64,000 nt of DNA from CAZMNY01 sp964567745 (GTDB lineage Bacteria; Planctomycetota; Planctomycetia; Pirellulales; Pirellulaceae): positions 1 to 64,000 of the forward strand of contig CAZMNY010000010.1 of assembly GCA_964567745.1 (NCBI GenBank). The letters run 5' to 3'. Below, in pieces: positions 44,518 to 53,328 of the stretch; positions within the stretch are counted from its first letter, which is position 1, and every line of letters begins with the position of its first letter. Under the pieces are notes generated by a model. That model worked only from the letters and a program-made list of their open reading frames with translations. It had not been told where the DNA came from and ran no database searches. The position numbers and the translations under genes are program-made.

Positions 44518-45396
44518 ATGGGTAGAACTGCGCAAAGACTGCTTTTCAATTTGCTTATTGCCACCATGGCAATTTCGTTGGGAGGGTGTGCGCACTGGTC
44601 GACGCGAGAGCAGACAGAGAGCGAGTTGGAGGATGCTTTCAAGATTCAGTCCGCCACGCTGGCGCCGAATCGCGTTGTGCTCGAAGTTGCCCACGTGACG
44701 ATCGATCGAGCGGATGTCGAAGAGCTCGAAAGTGTTTGGCGCGGAATCGATGAGCAAGTGCTCGACCCGTCGCTGCGAAAAAGCCTGAATGAAAACGGAG
44801 TTCGAATCGGTCGAATCGGCGGCGAATTGCCCGCCTATCTTCGCGTCTTGGTCAGTCAATCTAACGCCCATCCAGACCCGGCGGTGGCGGGTTCGACTGA
44901 AAGCGGCCTTCAACTTCACCTTATGACGATGACTGCTGGCGCCGACAAAGAGCTGCCGATTGGGAAGTCCCAAGACTCGCTGTCCCTGCTGCGCAATGAA
45001 GATGGCGCGATTCGAGGTAGGACGCTAAGCGAAGCCCAATGCATGCTGACCATGCGAGTTGAGAACGAGACGTCGTCGGGCATGCTGTTCTTTCAACCAT
45101 GGATCGTCTACGGCCCCGTCAAGCAGACCTACCGAGGCAAAGATGGTGCCTGGACCATTGCCCCGGAACGCGAACAAGTCGACTTTCCCGACCTGCACTT
45201 CTCGTCTTCCCTCGCCCCCGGCGAGACGCTGGTGATTGCGCCAATCGCCGAGGCTCGCGGCGTAGGCAAATTGTTCTTTCACGAAAAAGACGGCAGCCGC
45301 CGGATTCTACTGGTCCGCTTGGCGAACAGTCAGGGCAGTCCTCTCTTCCAAACCCCTGACATCGTCCCACCGCCGATTTCCAGTCTAACGGAGTAG
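44518..45396 (+). CDS. Lipoprotein of unknown function
   Basis: This is a 292-residue protein. A hydrophobic signal ends in ISLGGC with Cys at 24, a good lipobox, so it is likely a lipoprotein. The mature part is mixed alpha/beta, about 265 residues, and starts with an acidic helix (REQTESELEDAFK). It has no known motif. Of two adjacent ATGs (44515 and 44518) the second is better spaced from GAGGG. Its role in the envelope is unknown. Confidence 0.75.
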   Translation: MGRTAQRLLFNLLIATMAISLGGCAHWSTREQTESELEDAFKIQSATLAPNRVVLEVAHVTIDRADVEELESVWRGIDEQVLDPSLRKSLNENGVRIGRIGGELPAYLRVLVSQSNAHPDPAVAGSTESGLQLHLMTMTAGADKELPIGKSQDSLSLLRNEDGAIRGRTLSEAQCMLTMRVENETSSGMLFFQPWIVYGPVKQTYRGKDGAWTIAPEREQVDFPDLHFSSSLAPGETLVIAPIAEARGVGKLFFHEKDGSRRILLVRLANSQGSPLFQTPDIVPPPISSLTE

Positions 45397-45688
45397 AACT
45401 CGCCGTTGCCGATAACGTTGTGGGCCATCTTTTCGAATTGGCTCTTGGAAGCAGAGGATAGTTTGAGCCGCTGCGCGACGTTTCAGCGGACGCAATTCTC
45501 ACGCGTTTAAGGTCACCTTCAGTCGCCGCTATTAAGCGATCGTATCGCTCGCCACCGTCCTCCAGCGACACCCGGGCTAGGCGAATCGGCTCCGCGATAC
45601 GATAATCATCAACTCAGACGGCGCGTCCTTCACGACCTTCGGCGTCCGAAGGGGCGAAACTGACGTTCGAAGTTCAAGGAGATTTCTG

Positions 45689-46705
45689 ATGGCATTGGTT
45701 CCCCTCCGTATTTTGCTCGACCACGCGGCGGAAAACGATTACGGCGTCGCGGCGTTCAACGTCAACAATATGGAGCAAATCCAGTCCATCATGGAGGCTG
45801 CTGAGGACACGGATTCGCCCGTGATTATCCAAGCCTCCCGCGGCGCCCGATCCTACTCGCAAGACGCCTATCTTCGGCACCTCATGCTCGCTGCCGTGGA
45901 ACTCTATCCCCACATTCCGATCACCATGCATCAGGACCACGGCAACAGCGTGGAAACCTGCGAAAGCGCGATCGAGAACGGATTCACGTCCGTGATGATG
46001 GACGGGTCGCTGGAAGAAGACGGCAAGACGCCCGCCGATTTCGATTACAACGTGCGAGTGACCAGCGAGGTCGTTCGCCTGGCCCACGCCAAAAACGTCT
46101 CCGTCGAAGGCGAACTCGGCTGTCTCGGTTCGCTCGAAACCGGCGAGGGTGAACAAGAGGATGGACACGGCGCCGAAGGCCAATTGAGCAAAGATCAACT
46201 GCTAACCGACCCGGCGCAAGCCGAAGAATTCGTCGCCAAGACCGGAGTCGATGCACTTGCCGTCGCGATCGGCACCAGCCACGGCGCCTACAAGTTCACT
46301 CGCAAACCCGATGGCGATGTGCTCGACATGAAACGGATCGAAGAGATCCACCAGAGGCTGCCGAATACCCACTTGGTCATGCACGGCAGCTCGTCGGTCC
46401 CGCAAGAATTGCAAGATATTATCAATCAATTCGGCGGCAATATCCGTCAAACCTATGGCGTCCCCGTTGAAGAGATTCAGCGAGGCATCAAGCACGGCGT
46501 GCGGAAGATCAACGTCGATACCGACAACCGCTTGGCCATCACCGGCGCCATTCGCAAAGTACTTACCGAACAGCCTGAGCAGTTCGATCCTCGTTCCTAC
46601 TTGAAACCGGCTCGAGCCGCGATGAAGCAAGTCTGCGTCGACCGCATGACCCAGTTCGGGCAAGCCGGAAACGCCTCGAAACTGCGTGAGCAAGCTGCTA
46701 TCTAG
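45689..46705 (+). CDS. fba: Fructose-bisphosphate aldolase, class II
   Basis: This is a 338-residue zinc-dependent aldolase of the CbbA/Calvin-cycle type. It cleaves fructose-1,6-bisphosphate to glyceraldehyde-3-phosphate and DHAP. The zinc and catalytic motifs are in order: TMHQDHGNSVETC (metal His and catalytic Asp), SVEGELGCLG, AIGTSHGAYKF, LVMHGSSSVPQELQ and the NVDTDNRLA phosphate loop. AAGGAGA lies eight bases before the ATG. A hairpin terminator follows, so it is monocistronic. It serves glycolysis and gluconeogenesis. Confidence 0.96.
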   Translation: MALVPLRILLDHAAENDYGVAAFNVNNMEQIQSIMEAAEDTDSPVIIQASRGARSYSQDAYLRHLMLAAVELYPHIPITMHQDHGNSVETCESAIENGFTSVMMDGSLEEDGKTPADFDYNVRVTSEVVRLAHAKNVSVEGELGCLGSLETGEGEQEDGHGAEGQLSKDQLLTDPAQAEEFVAKTGVDALAVAIGTSHGAYKFTRKPDGDVLDMKRIEEIHQRLPNTHLVMHGSSSVPQELQDIINQFGGNIRQTYGVPVEEIQRGIKHGVRKINVDTDNRLAITGAIRKVLTEQPEQFDPRSYLKPARAAMKQVCVDRMTQFGQAGNASKLREQAAI

Positions 46706-47037
46706 CTAGCAGGATTGCGACCAAATTGAGATAGAGAGAGCCGTGGCCTGTTTGGCGCCACGGCTTCTTTTTTGACATGAGCCCGCGAGTTATTGCTGCT
46801 CAGCGACCCGCGACATCATTGACGCTTCGCTCAACTCTTCCCTGTGGGACTGCAGGGCTCAGTAAGACAGGCACCAACGGATGACACAGAACAAGACTGA
46901 ATTCTCCACGCTTGGCCTCGCTCCGAATTGCCTCGATCGTTAGAATCCTCCTTCTGGAAATCGTTCTGGAGAAACGGTCCTACGCGTCCTGTTGTCACAC
47001 AGCGAACGGGGTGCGAAAACGTCAAGGAAGACGTGAC
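46706..47037. other. Intergenic region between fba and kdsD
   Basis: The 332-base gap holds the fba terminator and, presumably, the promoter of the kds operon. The kdsD frame remains open back to 46912 but without a start signal. I see no RNA gene or repeat. Confidence 0.5.
46739..46774 (+). terminator. Rho-independent terminator after fba
   Basis: A 9-bp stem (AGCCGTGGC with GCCACGGCT) and a 9-base loop are followed by a T-rich run (TCTTTTTTG). It begins 34 bases after the fba stop codon. Confidence 0.85.
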
Positions 47038-48150
47038 ATGGATGCGGCGCGCCCCTTATCGGCCCCTTCAGCGGGCCAGCCGGTACGACCCAATCAATTC
47101 GAGCAACTTCGGTTCGCTCGAACGGTGCTGCAATCGGAAGCTGACGCCATCAATTCGCTCAGTCAGCAATTGGGTGATGCGTTCTGTGTGGCGGTCGAGA
47201 AGATACTGAATTGCGAAGGTTTAGTTGTTGTATCGGGAATGGGAAAGGCTGGATTGATTGGCCGCAAGCTTGCGGCGTCGTTCAGTTCGACGGGTACGCC
47301 GAGCCACTTTTTGCATCCGGCCGAGGCGATCCACGGCGACTTGGGCGCCGTCCGCGCTGCCGATCTCGTCATCGCGCTTTCGTTTAGCGGCGAGACGGAA
47401 GAGATCGTGCGGCTCGCGGCGAATCTGCAAGCTGGCGGAATCAACCTCGTGGCGATGACCGGACGTCCCAAGTCGACGCTTGCAGAACATTCACAAGTGA
47501 CGTTGCCGCTGGGTGAACTTGAGGAAGCCTGCCATTTGGGCTTGGCACCTTCGACCAGCACAACGGCCATGCTGGCTTTGGGCGATGCTCTGGCATTGAC
47601 GGCGAGTCGTGAGCGAGGATTTGAGCGAGCCGATTTTGCTCGCTTCCATCCTGGCGGCAGTTTGGGGCGCCGCTTGGCCAAGGTCGACCAGTGGATGCGA
47701 ACGATGCCCCAGTGCCGTTGCGCGTGCGATGAGTTGACGGTCCGTCAGGTATTCTCGCGAGCGCCGGAGCCGGGACGTCGGAGCGGTGCCATTCTGTTGC
47801 TTGACAGCCACGAGAAACTGGCAGGCCTGTTCACGGACAGCGATTTGGCTCGCATGATGTCGCAAGGGCAAGGTGAGCAACTGGATCAACCGATTCGCGA
47901 CGTCATGACGAAATCACCGAAGACGGTTCAGTCCGGCGAGTTGCTGGAGACGGCCGTCGCCATCCTCGACCGATTCAAGATCAGTGAGTTGCCCGTTATT
48001 GACAGCGACAACCGGCCTGTCGGTCTGCTAGACATTACAGATGTTGTCGGTCTTTCCAGCCAAGTGCAGGATTCGCCGGCAGAAGGGCGACCCGATGCGG
48101 CGGCGCCAGTCACACTTTCGATACACGCTCAAGGCAAGGCGACACGATGA
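47038..48150 (+). CDS. kdsD: Arabinose-5-phosphate isomerase
   Basis: This 370-residue enzyme makes arabinose-5-phosphate from ribulose-5-phosphate, the first step to Kdo. An N-terminal SIS domain (about 40-200) has GLVVVSGMGKAGLIGRKLAA, STGTPSHFLHPAEAIHGDLG, SFSGETEEI and the HPGGSLGRRL end. Two CBS domains (about 215-350) follow. I chose the ATG at 47038, which has AAGGAAG upstream and gives the normal length. Its last four bases (ATGA) overlap the start of kdsC, so the two are coupled. Confidence 0.95.
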   Translation: MDAARPLSAPSAGQPVRPNQFEQLRFARTVLQSEADAINSLSQQLGDAFCVAVEKILNCEGLVVVSGMGKAGLIGRKLAASFSSTGTPSHFLHPAEAIHGDLGAVRAADLVIALSFSGETEEIVRLAANLQAGGINLVAMTGRPKSTLAEHSQVTLPLGELEEACHLGLAPSTSTTAMLALGDALALTASRERGFERADFARFHPGGSLGRRLAKVDQWMRTMPQCRCACDELTVRQVFSRAPEPGRRSGAILLLDSHEKLAGLFTDSDLARMMSQGQGEQLDQPIRDVMTKSPKTVQSGELLETAVAILDRFKISELPVIDSDNRPVGLLDITDVVGLSSQVQDSPAEGRPDAAAPVTLSIHAQGKATR

Positions 48151-48671
48151 AGCTCGACGTAGTTTGCCGAAAGATTGAACTGATCCTTTCGGACGTTGAT
48201 GGCGTATTAACGGATGGAGGCATCACCTACGACAATCAGGGCATTGAGTCGAAGACGTTCAACATCCGTGATGGTTTGGGAATTCGGCTTTGGGCACGCG
48301 CAGGAAAGCGTTTCGGCATTCTTACCGCTCGCAATTCGCATGTGGTGAAAGTTCGAGCGGCCGAATTGGATGTCGACTTGGTGAGGCAAGGATTCGAAAA
48401 CAAGCTACCCACGGCGCTCGACATCATTGGACAACAGGGCCTAACGCCGGAGCAAGTCTGTTATATCGGCGACGACCTGACGGATCTTCCCGTGGTTCGC
48501 GCGGTGGGGCTAGGCGTGGCGGTTGCTGACGCCGCGGACGAGGTAGCTCGGGCGGCCGAATACGTGACGAAAAAAAAAGGAGGCCGCGGCGCGGTGCGAG
48601 AGGCGATCGAGTTGATTCTCAAGTCGCAAGGGCAATGGGAGGACTTGGTGCGAAGCTACGACGATCGCTAA
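48147..48671 (+). CDS. kdsC: KDO-8-phosphate phosphatase
   Basis: This 174-residue capless HAD phosphatase has the motif SDVDGVLTDGGITY (nucleophile D16), motif II in GILTARNSHVV and the Mg-binding GDDLTDLPV. It removes phosphate from Kdo-8-phosphate after KdsA. The small size and missing cap fit the tetrameric KdsC family. It overlaps kdsD by four bases and precedes the large membrane-anchored Lpt-like gene, the same order as the lpt locus of Proteobacteria. Confidence 0.95.
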   Translation: MKLDVVCRKIELILSDVDGVLTDGGITYDNQGIESKTFNIRDGLGIRLWARAGKRFGILTARNSHVVKVRAAELDVDLVRQGFENKLPTALDIIGQQGLTPEQVCYIGDDLTDLPVVRAVGLGVAVADAADEVARAAEYVTKKKGGRGAVREAIELILKSQGQWEDLVRSYDDR

Positions 48672-48785
48672 GCCGACTGTGGTCGCTCTCGTTTCGCGGC
48701 AGTGACCGCGTCGCCAATTGGGCGAGAGAATTTCGAACAGGACCCAAGCAGATCAGCGGCGCTCAGTGAAGCACGAGGCGACACG

Positions 48786-51700
48786 ATGAAGCAAACCATG
48801 ACGAGATGGATCCGAACTTTCGTGACGGCTGTTGCGTTCGTCGCTATCTACTGGGTTTACGCGGGCGCTGTCGTACCGCTTATTGAGCCGACTGCGACCT
48901 ATCGAAACGGCGGTGACGAATCGCCAGGCGAAGGATTTAGCGATCGAGTCCAGCTTGATTTGAGCGAATTTTTCGGCGAGGGCGACTGGCAACTTGGCGA
49001 GCGGTGCAAGACGGTCGAGACAGCTCAGGGAATTCTCCTGTTCCGCAAGTTTGATCGGTCGGACGACGGGTCCATCAAGCTGACCCCGCTAACCCTAATC
49101 TTGCGGCCTTCGAACGAATCGAATTCTGACGAAACTATGAAACCGGCGGGCCACCCGGTCATTCTAGACGCCCCCGAGGGTGCGGAACTGCGTTCGGACA
49201 CCGGGTTGAATCTGACTCGCATGCAGTTCGGCAAGATTGTCGGCGGTCAGCTCAAGGGCCCGGTCACGATCCGCTCAGCCGATTCGGCGCCGCCCGAGAA
49301 GCGTCTGCTGGTGACGACGAGAGATGTCAAGATTGACGGCAACCGAATCTGGACGCCACACAAGGTCGACTTACGATACGGAGCGAGCGAGGGGAGCGGC
49401 GCGAACCTGGTCATCACGACAACAGCCAAGAAGACGGCGGGCGTCGACGCTCCCAGTGAATCGTCGTTCGGCGAGATCAAATCGGTCGAACTCGTGCAAG
49501 TCGATCGACTACGATTGCACCTGAACGACGCGAGCATGTTCCCTCTATCGGGCGCCGGACGCCGCAAGGAGAAGTCGAAACGCCCGTTGATATTGGATGT
49601 CGCCTGCCGCGGTTCCTTCTTTTACGACGTAGCGACGATGACCGCGTCATTTGACAATCGGGTTCAGGCGACGCGGGTCAGCGAAAGCGGCCCTGTCGAC
49701 CGGCTGCTATGCAACGTGCTCGCACTCCAATTCGGCAAGGTCAGCGACCCGGACGCGACTAGTCCCAAGGCGCGATCCGCAGGCAACTCGTCCGTTGACT
49801 CGACGATCGACGCCGACAAAGCTCCGCTGAAGACTGGGCTTGTTTCTTTGACGGCCACCGGAACTCCAACTCAACCCGTTGTGCTTGAAGCGCCATCGCA
49901 GAAAGCGGGCGCTCGAGGACTACGGCTGAGTTACAACGGCCGATCGCGCAGCCTGCAACTCGAACAGCCGGGTGTGGCTTGGCTCAAGTATCAAGACTAC
50001 GAGATCCGCAGCCCACGCATCAATTACACTCTGGCCGAGGATCAGAATCGCCTCGGCACGTTTTGGGCGGAGGGTCCGGGCGCGATTGAAGGTAAAGGAA
50101 CGGGGCGCGACGCGCAACCCTTCAGCGCGTCATGGAATCGTCTTCTGCAACTTGAACGCCGCGACGACCATCACGTATTCTCGTTCTACGAGCAGGTGCG
50201 TCTGACTGTGCAAGAGAAACAGGTCGGACAATTCGACGCTCAACGCATTCATCTTTACGTCCAAGAGATTCCGATCGTCAAAAGTGATGGCGAGAAGACT
50301 CGATACGAGATTCGTCCTCTGCGAATGCGAGCGCTCGAGCAGGTCTCATTCGACTCGGCTGAATTGTCGGGCGAGACCGATGAGCTCAACGTGTACTTCG
50401 AATCGCCCAAGGCGACACTGCTCGGCGACGATACGATCTCGTTGGCGGCCTCGGGAAAGTCGACGCCGATACTCGAGGCGCCGTCGAGGGCCGCGGCCGA
50501 CAAGATTCCCACACGCAAGTTTCATGTGGCTGGCCTCAAGATGGAATTGCGAGTGTTGGCGCCGGAAGTCGGCCGCCCGACGCTTGATGACTTGACCGTC
50601 GCTGGGGACGTTGAAGTGCGTCAGACTAAACTGGACGAGAAGGATCGAGGTCCGCTGCGCATGAACGGCGACGTGTTGCGAATCAGTTCGGTCAGCCGCG
50701 ACCAAAACACGATCCTGGTGCAAGGCCGACCCGGGCGGATTTCCGTTGGGCCCGTTTCGATCGAAGGCCAGGCGATTGTCATGGATCAACAGGCCAATAC
50801 CGTGTCGATTGACGGTGCCGGACAGATGGCGTTTCCCGCCTCGAAGTTCGACCCCCAGCGGTTGACCACGGTCAGTTGGCGGGAGGGAATGGACTTCGAC
50901 GGTTTGATCGCGAGATTCCGCGGCCAAGTTGTGGCTGACGGCTCGCGGGCGGACCGAAAGCAACGTCTGATGAGGTATCACGTCGAGGCTGGTTATATGG
51001 CCGCGACTGTCAGTAAACGTCTCAATTTTCGGGATCTCGATGGCAAGTCCGAAGACTTAGAACTGGCTCACATGAAGTTCGACGGCGGCGTCTATTCTGA
51101 GAACCAGTCGTTCGACGCTGCTGGAAAAATGACCAGTCACGAGAAGATGAAAGCGAACAATCTCGACATCGATCAAATCGATGGGCGCCTTTCCGTCAAT
51201 GGACCTGGCTGGACCAGCACCGCTCGATTCAGTTCGCAACGATTCGTCCGCACCGACAAGACGAATCCCGCGTCGGCGATGAAACCCAAGAAGGTGCCCC
51301 GACTCAATTACCTGCACGTTCGCTTTGAAGACGGCGTCGTCGGCAACATCCTCGACAAGCGAGTCAAGTTCGTGGGGGACGTTGTTGCCGTGCACGGGCC
51401 AATTAGCCAATGGGGAGAAACGCTCAAGCCCGATCAACGTGGCGGTCTAGGTAAGGAGGGCGTTGAGCTTCGTTGCGACGAGCTATCGGTCATTGACGTG
51501 AGTGCGACTAAGATTCCGATGATCGAGTTAATTGCAATCGGGAACACGATTGTTGAGAACGAATTGTACGGCGCATCGGCGCAGCGACTTTCGTTTACTG
51601 AGTCAAAGAATCTGCTTGTCCTTGATGGCGACAGCACCTACGACGCGAAACTGAAAGTCTACGGGCAGAACCCCAAGTCGGCGGTCGCCAAGAGGATTAT

Positions 51701-51818
51701 GTTCTGGACCGACACGTACGATTTCGATGTCGACCGCGTGCAGTCGATTCAATTCGGCTCGTTTGGCAAGCCCGCAAAACAGCGTCCGAAACCACTTCGC
51801 ACAGACCAACTGCGTTGA
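48786..51818 (+). CDS. Large membrane-anchored protein, putative LPS-export (LptC/OstA-like) component
   Basis: This is a 1010-residue protein. One N-terminal span (about 10-32: FVTAVAFVAIYWVYAGAVVP) is followed by almost 980 residues of short beta-strand pattern. OstA-like features recur: FDNRVQATRV, FYEQVRLTVQEKQVGQFDAQ with LHLYV-type strands, DVEVRQTKLDE then LRMNGDVLRI, and GRISVGPVSIEGQAIVMDQQ. These alternate hydrophobic and polar residues like the jellyroll of LptA/LptC. The position after kdsD-kdsC, where E. coli has lptC-lptA, supports a role in LPS transit. I start at ATG 48786; the frame runs to 48702. There is no family-level proof. Inference only. Confidence 0.75.
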   Translation: MKQTMTRWIRTFVTAVAFVAIYWVYAGAVVPLIEPTATYRNGGDESPGEGFSDRVQLDLSEFFGEGDWQLGERCKTVETAQGILLFRKFDRSDDGSIKLTPLTLILRPSNESNSDETMKPAGHPVILDAPEGAELRSDTGLNLTRMQFGKIVGGQLKGPVTIRSADSAPPEKRLLVTTRDVKIDGNRIWTPHKVDLRYGASEGSGANLVITTTAKKTAGVDAPSESSFGEIKSVELVQVDRLRLHLNDASMFPLSGAGRRKEKSKRPLILDVACRGSFFYDVATMTASFDNRVQATRVSESGPVDRLLCNVLALQFGKVSDPDATSPKARSAGNSSVDSTIDADKAPLKTGLVSLTATGTPTQPVVLEAPSQKAGARGLRLSYNGRSRSLQLEQPGVAWLKYQDYEIRSPRINYTLAEDQNRLGTFWAEGPGAIEGKGTGRDAQPFSASWNRLLQLERRDDHHVFSFYEQVRLTVQEKQVGQFDAQRIHLYVQEIPIVKSDGEKTRYEIRPLRMRALEQVSFDSAELSGETDELNVYFESPKATLLGDDTISLAASGKSTPILEAPSRAAADKIPTRKFHVAGLKMELRVLAPEVGRPTLDDLTVAGDVEVRQTKLDEKDRGPLRMNGDVLRISSVSRDQNTILVQGRPGRISVGPVSIEGQAIVMDQQANTVSIDGAGQMAFPASKFDPQRLTTVSWREGMDFDGLIARFRGQVVADGSRADRKQRLMRYHVEAGYMAATVSKRLNFRDLDGKSEDLELAHMKFDGGVYSENQSFDAAGKMTSHEKMKANNLDIDQIDGRLSVNGPGWTSTARFSSQRFVRTDKTNPASAMKPKKVPRLNYLHVRFEDGVVGNILDKRVKFVGDVVAVHGPISQWGETLKPDQRGGLGKEGVELRCDELSVIDVSATKIPMIELIAIGNTIVENELYGASAQRLSFTESKNLLVLDGDSTYDAKLKVYGQNPKSAVAKRIMFWTDTYDFDVDRVQSIQFGSFGKPAKQRPKPLRTDQLR

Positions 51819-51958
51819 GCGGGGGATTCTGATCTGGTCATCGGTGAAATGAGCCGCGGAATCTCGACTTGCTCGGTTTTGCGAATTTCCGTATAGCAAA
51901 CATTATCAAGCGGCCCCAGAACCCGCTGGCCGCATCATTGACCCAAGGAGGGAGTTCA

Positions 51959-53257
51959 ATGCGCATTCTGAAATCATGGCCGATGGCCACACTCTTACTT
52001 GGAATAGCCGCCCTGATGAGCCTGAACGCCGCCAACGGGCGGTTTTCAGCCGCACCGAGTTACGTCGATCATCCGAATCCCCACGCCGATGAATTGGAGG
52101 CAACTGGCGAATCGCACTTCGCAGACCGTAGCGTTGTCCAGGCGTCCGCCAGCGTTCCTACGGTTCCCACTTGGACTGAGTCCGCTACGTCGCAGGATTC
52201 GAACGATCAAACAGCAGCTTACGGTTCTCTCGAGCCAAGTCCCGGCTTTGATGTTTCGTTTACCGATGAAAAATCGGCAGAGACAGAGCTCGCCGAATCC
52301 AGTGAGCCCTACATTGGTTGGGCGGCGTCTGAAGTCAAGCAAGAAGGCGAGCCAGTCGTCTGGTCGACTTCCAAGCCGAGTGAATTCGCCGGCGTGACTC
52401 AAGTCGCTGAAGTTGGAAACGTTTGGGTCGCCGCAGAGCCGGACAGCCAAGTGAGTTGCACTAAGTGCGAGCAGTGTCGACAAGGAAAGCACTGCACTGC
52501 CACCGGCACGGGCGTTTACGTCTGGGGCAAGGCATGTCCCGGGAAGCACTGTACGTCACAGGCTTGCCAGGTTCAAACTTGTCCAGCAAAGGGCGCCTGC
52601 CCGAATCAAGACTCCAAAGCGACGCAACAGGTTGCTGACGCGCGTACCGCCGTCGCGATCACGAGTTCCGGTCAGTGTCAAGAGCTTTCGTCAGTCACGC
52701 CAGGACCCAATGTGGCGACGTATCAATTCAGGCCGACGCCGACGATCCAAGAGGGACTCGTCGTTTCGGGTTGGTTGGAGCGTCCTCAACCGCAAAGGCC
52801 CGATCCGTACGCCAGTTTTGGCGCTCAAGCGGGTTTGATTCGGCACCTGGTTGAAGTCCACGAACAGTTGGGCGAGCTGCGTGGCGAGGCCTCGCTTCGC
52901 GAGTCGGTCATTTCTGTTGCAGCGGAAAACGCGGCGATGTCCGCCCAGTTGGAAGCCATGCAGGGCCATCACAATTTGATGGAGAAACTTGTCCAGCAAA
53001 CGATCGAACTCGAACGGCTGCGAGCGGGGCAAGAGGCGACTCAATTGGCTTCGGCAAAGCAACAATCGAGCGAAGACGAAGCTGCGGTTCTTGACGCGAC
53101 TGCCCAACAAGCCAGGCTCGACGACGTCCGCCGCGAGAACGCACAACTGCGTCGTGAACTCGACGGAATTCGCAGTCAGTTGCAAGCCATTACGCAATCG
53201 GCCGAAGAGCCGCAAGCAGCGACGGCGAATCGCAATCCCTACCCCGCCAATCAATAG
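51959..53257 (+). CDS. Secreted Cys-rich protein with C-terminal coiled coil
   Basis: This is a 432-residue protein. A signal peptide (MRILKSWPMATLLLGIAALM, cleavage near residue 25) is followed by a polar Ser/Glu-rich region. A Cys cluster (about 165-220) contains CTKCEQCRQGKHC, then repeated PGKHC and CPAKGAC, about 12 Cys in all. The last 140 residues form a coiled coil rich in Gln, Ala and Glu (AAENAAMSAQLEAMQGHHNL onward). AAGGAGG before the ATG fixes the start. It follows the Lpt-like gene on the same strand. No family is recognised; the Cys might bind metal or form disulfides. Confidence 0.75.
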   Translation: MRILKSWPMATLLLGIAALMSLNAANGRFSAAPSYVDHPNPHADELEATGESHFADRSVVQASASVPTVPTWTESATSQDSNDQTAAYGSLEPSPGFDVSFTDEKSAETELAESSEPYIGWAASEVKQEGEPVVWSTSKPSEFAGVTQVAEVGNVWVAAEPDSQVSCTKCEQCRQGKHCTATGTGVYVWGKACPGKHCTSQACQVQTCPAKGACPNQDSKATQQVADARTAVAITSSGQCQELSSVTPGPNVATYQFRPTPTIQEGLVVSGWLERPQPQRPDPYASFGAQAGLIRHLVEVHEQLGELRGEASLRESVISVAAENAAMSAQLEAMQGHHNLMEKLVQQTIELERLRAGQEATQLASAKQQSSEDEAAVLDATAQQARLDDVRRENAQLRRELDGIRSQLQAITQSAEEPQAATANRNPYPANQ

Positions 53258-53328
53258 GTTCGGCGGGCGTATTGTCGTCTGACTCGACTCAAGACAGTCG
53301 TTGCACTGCGACCACAAGGATCAGCGGG

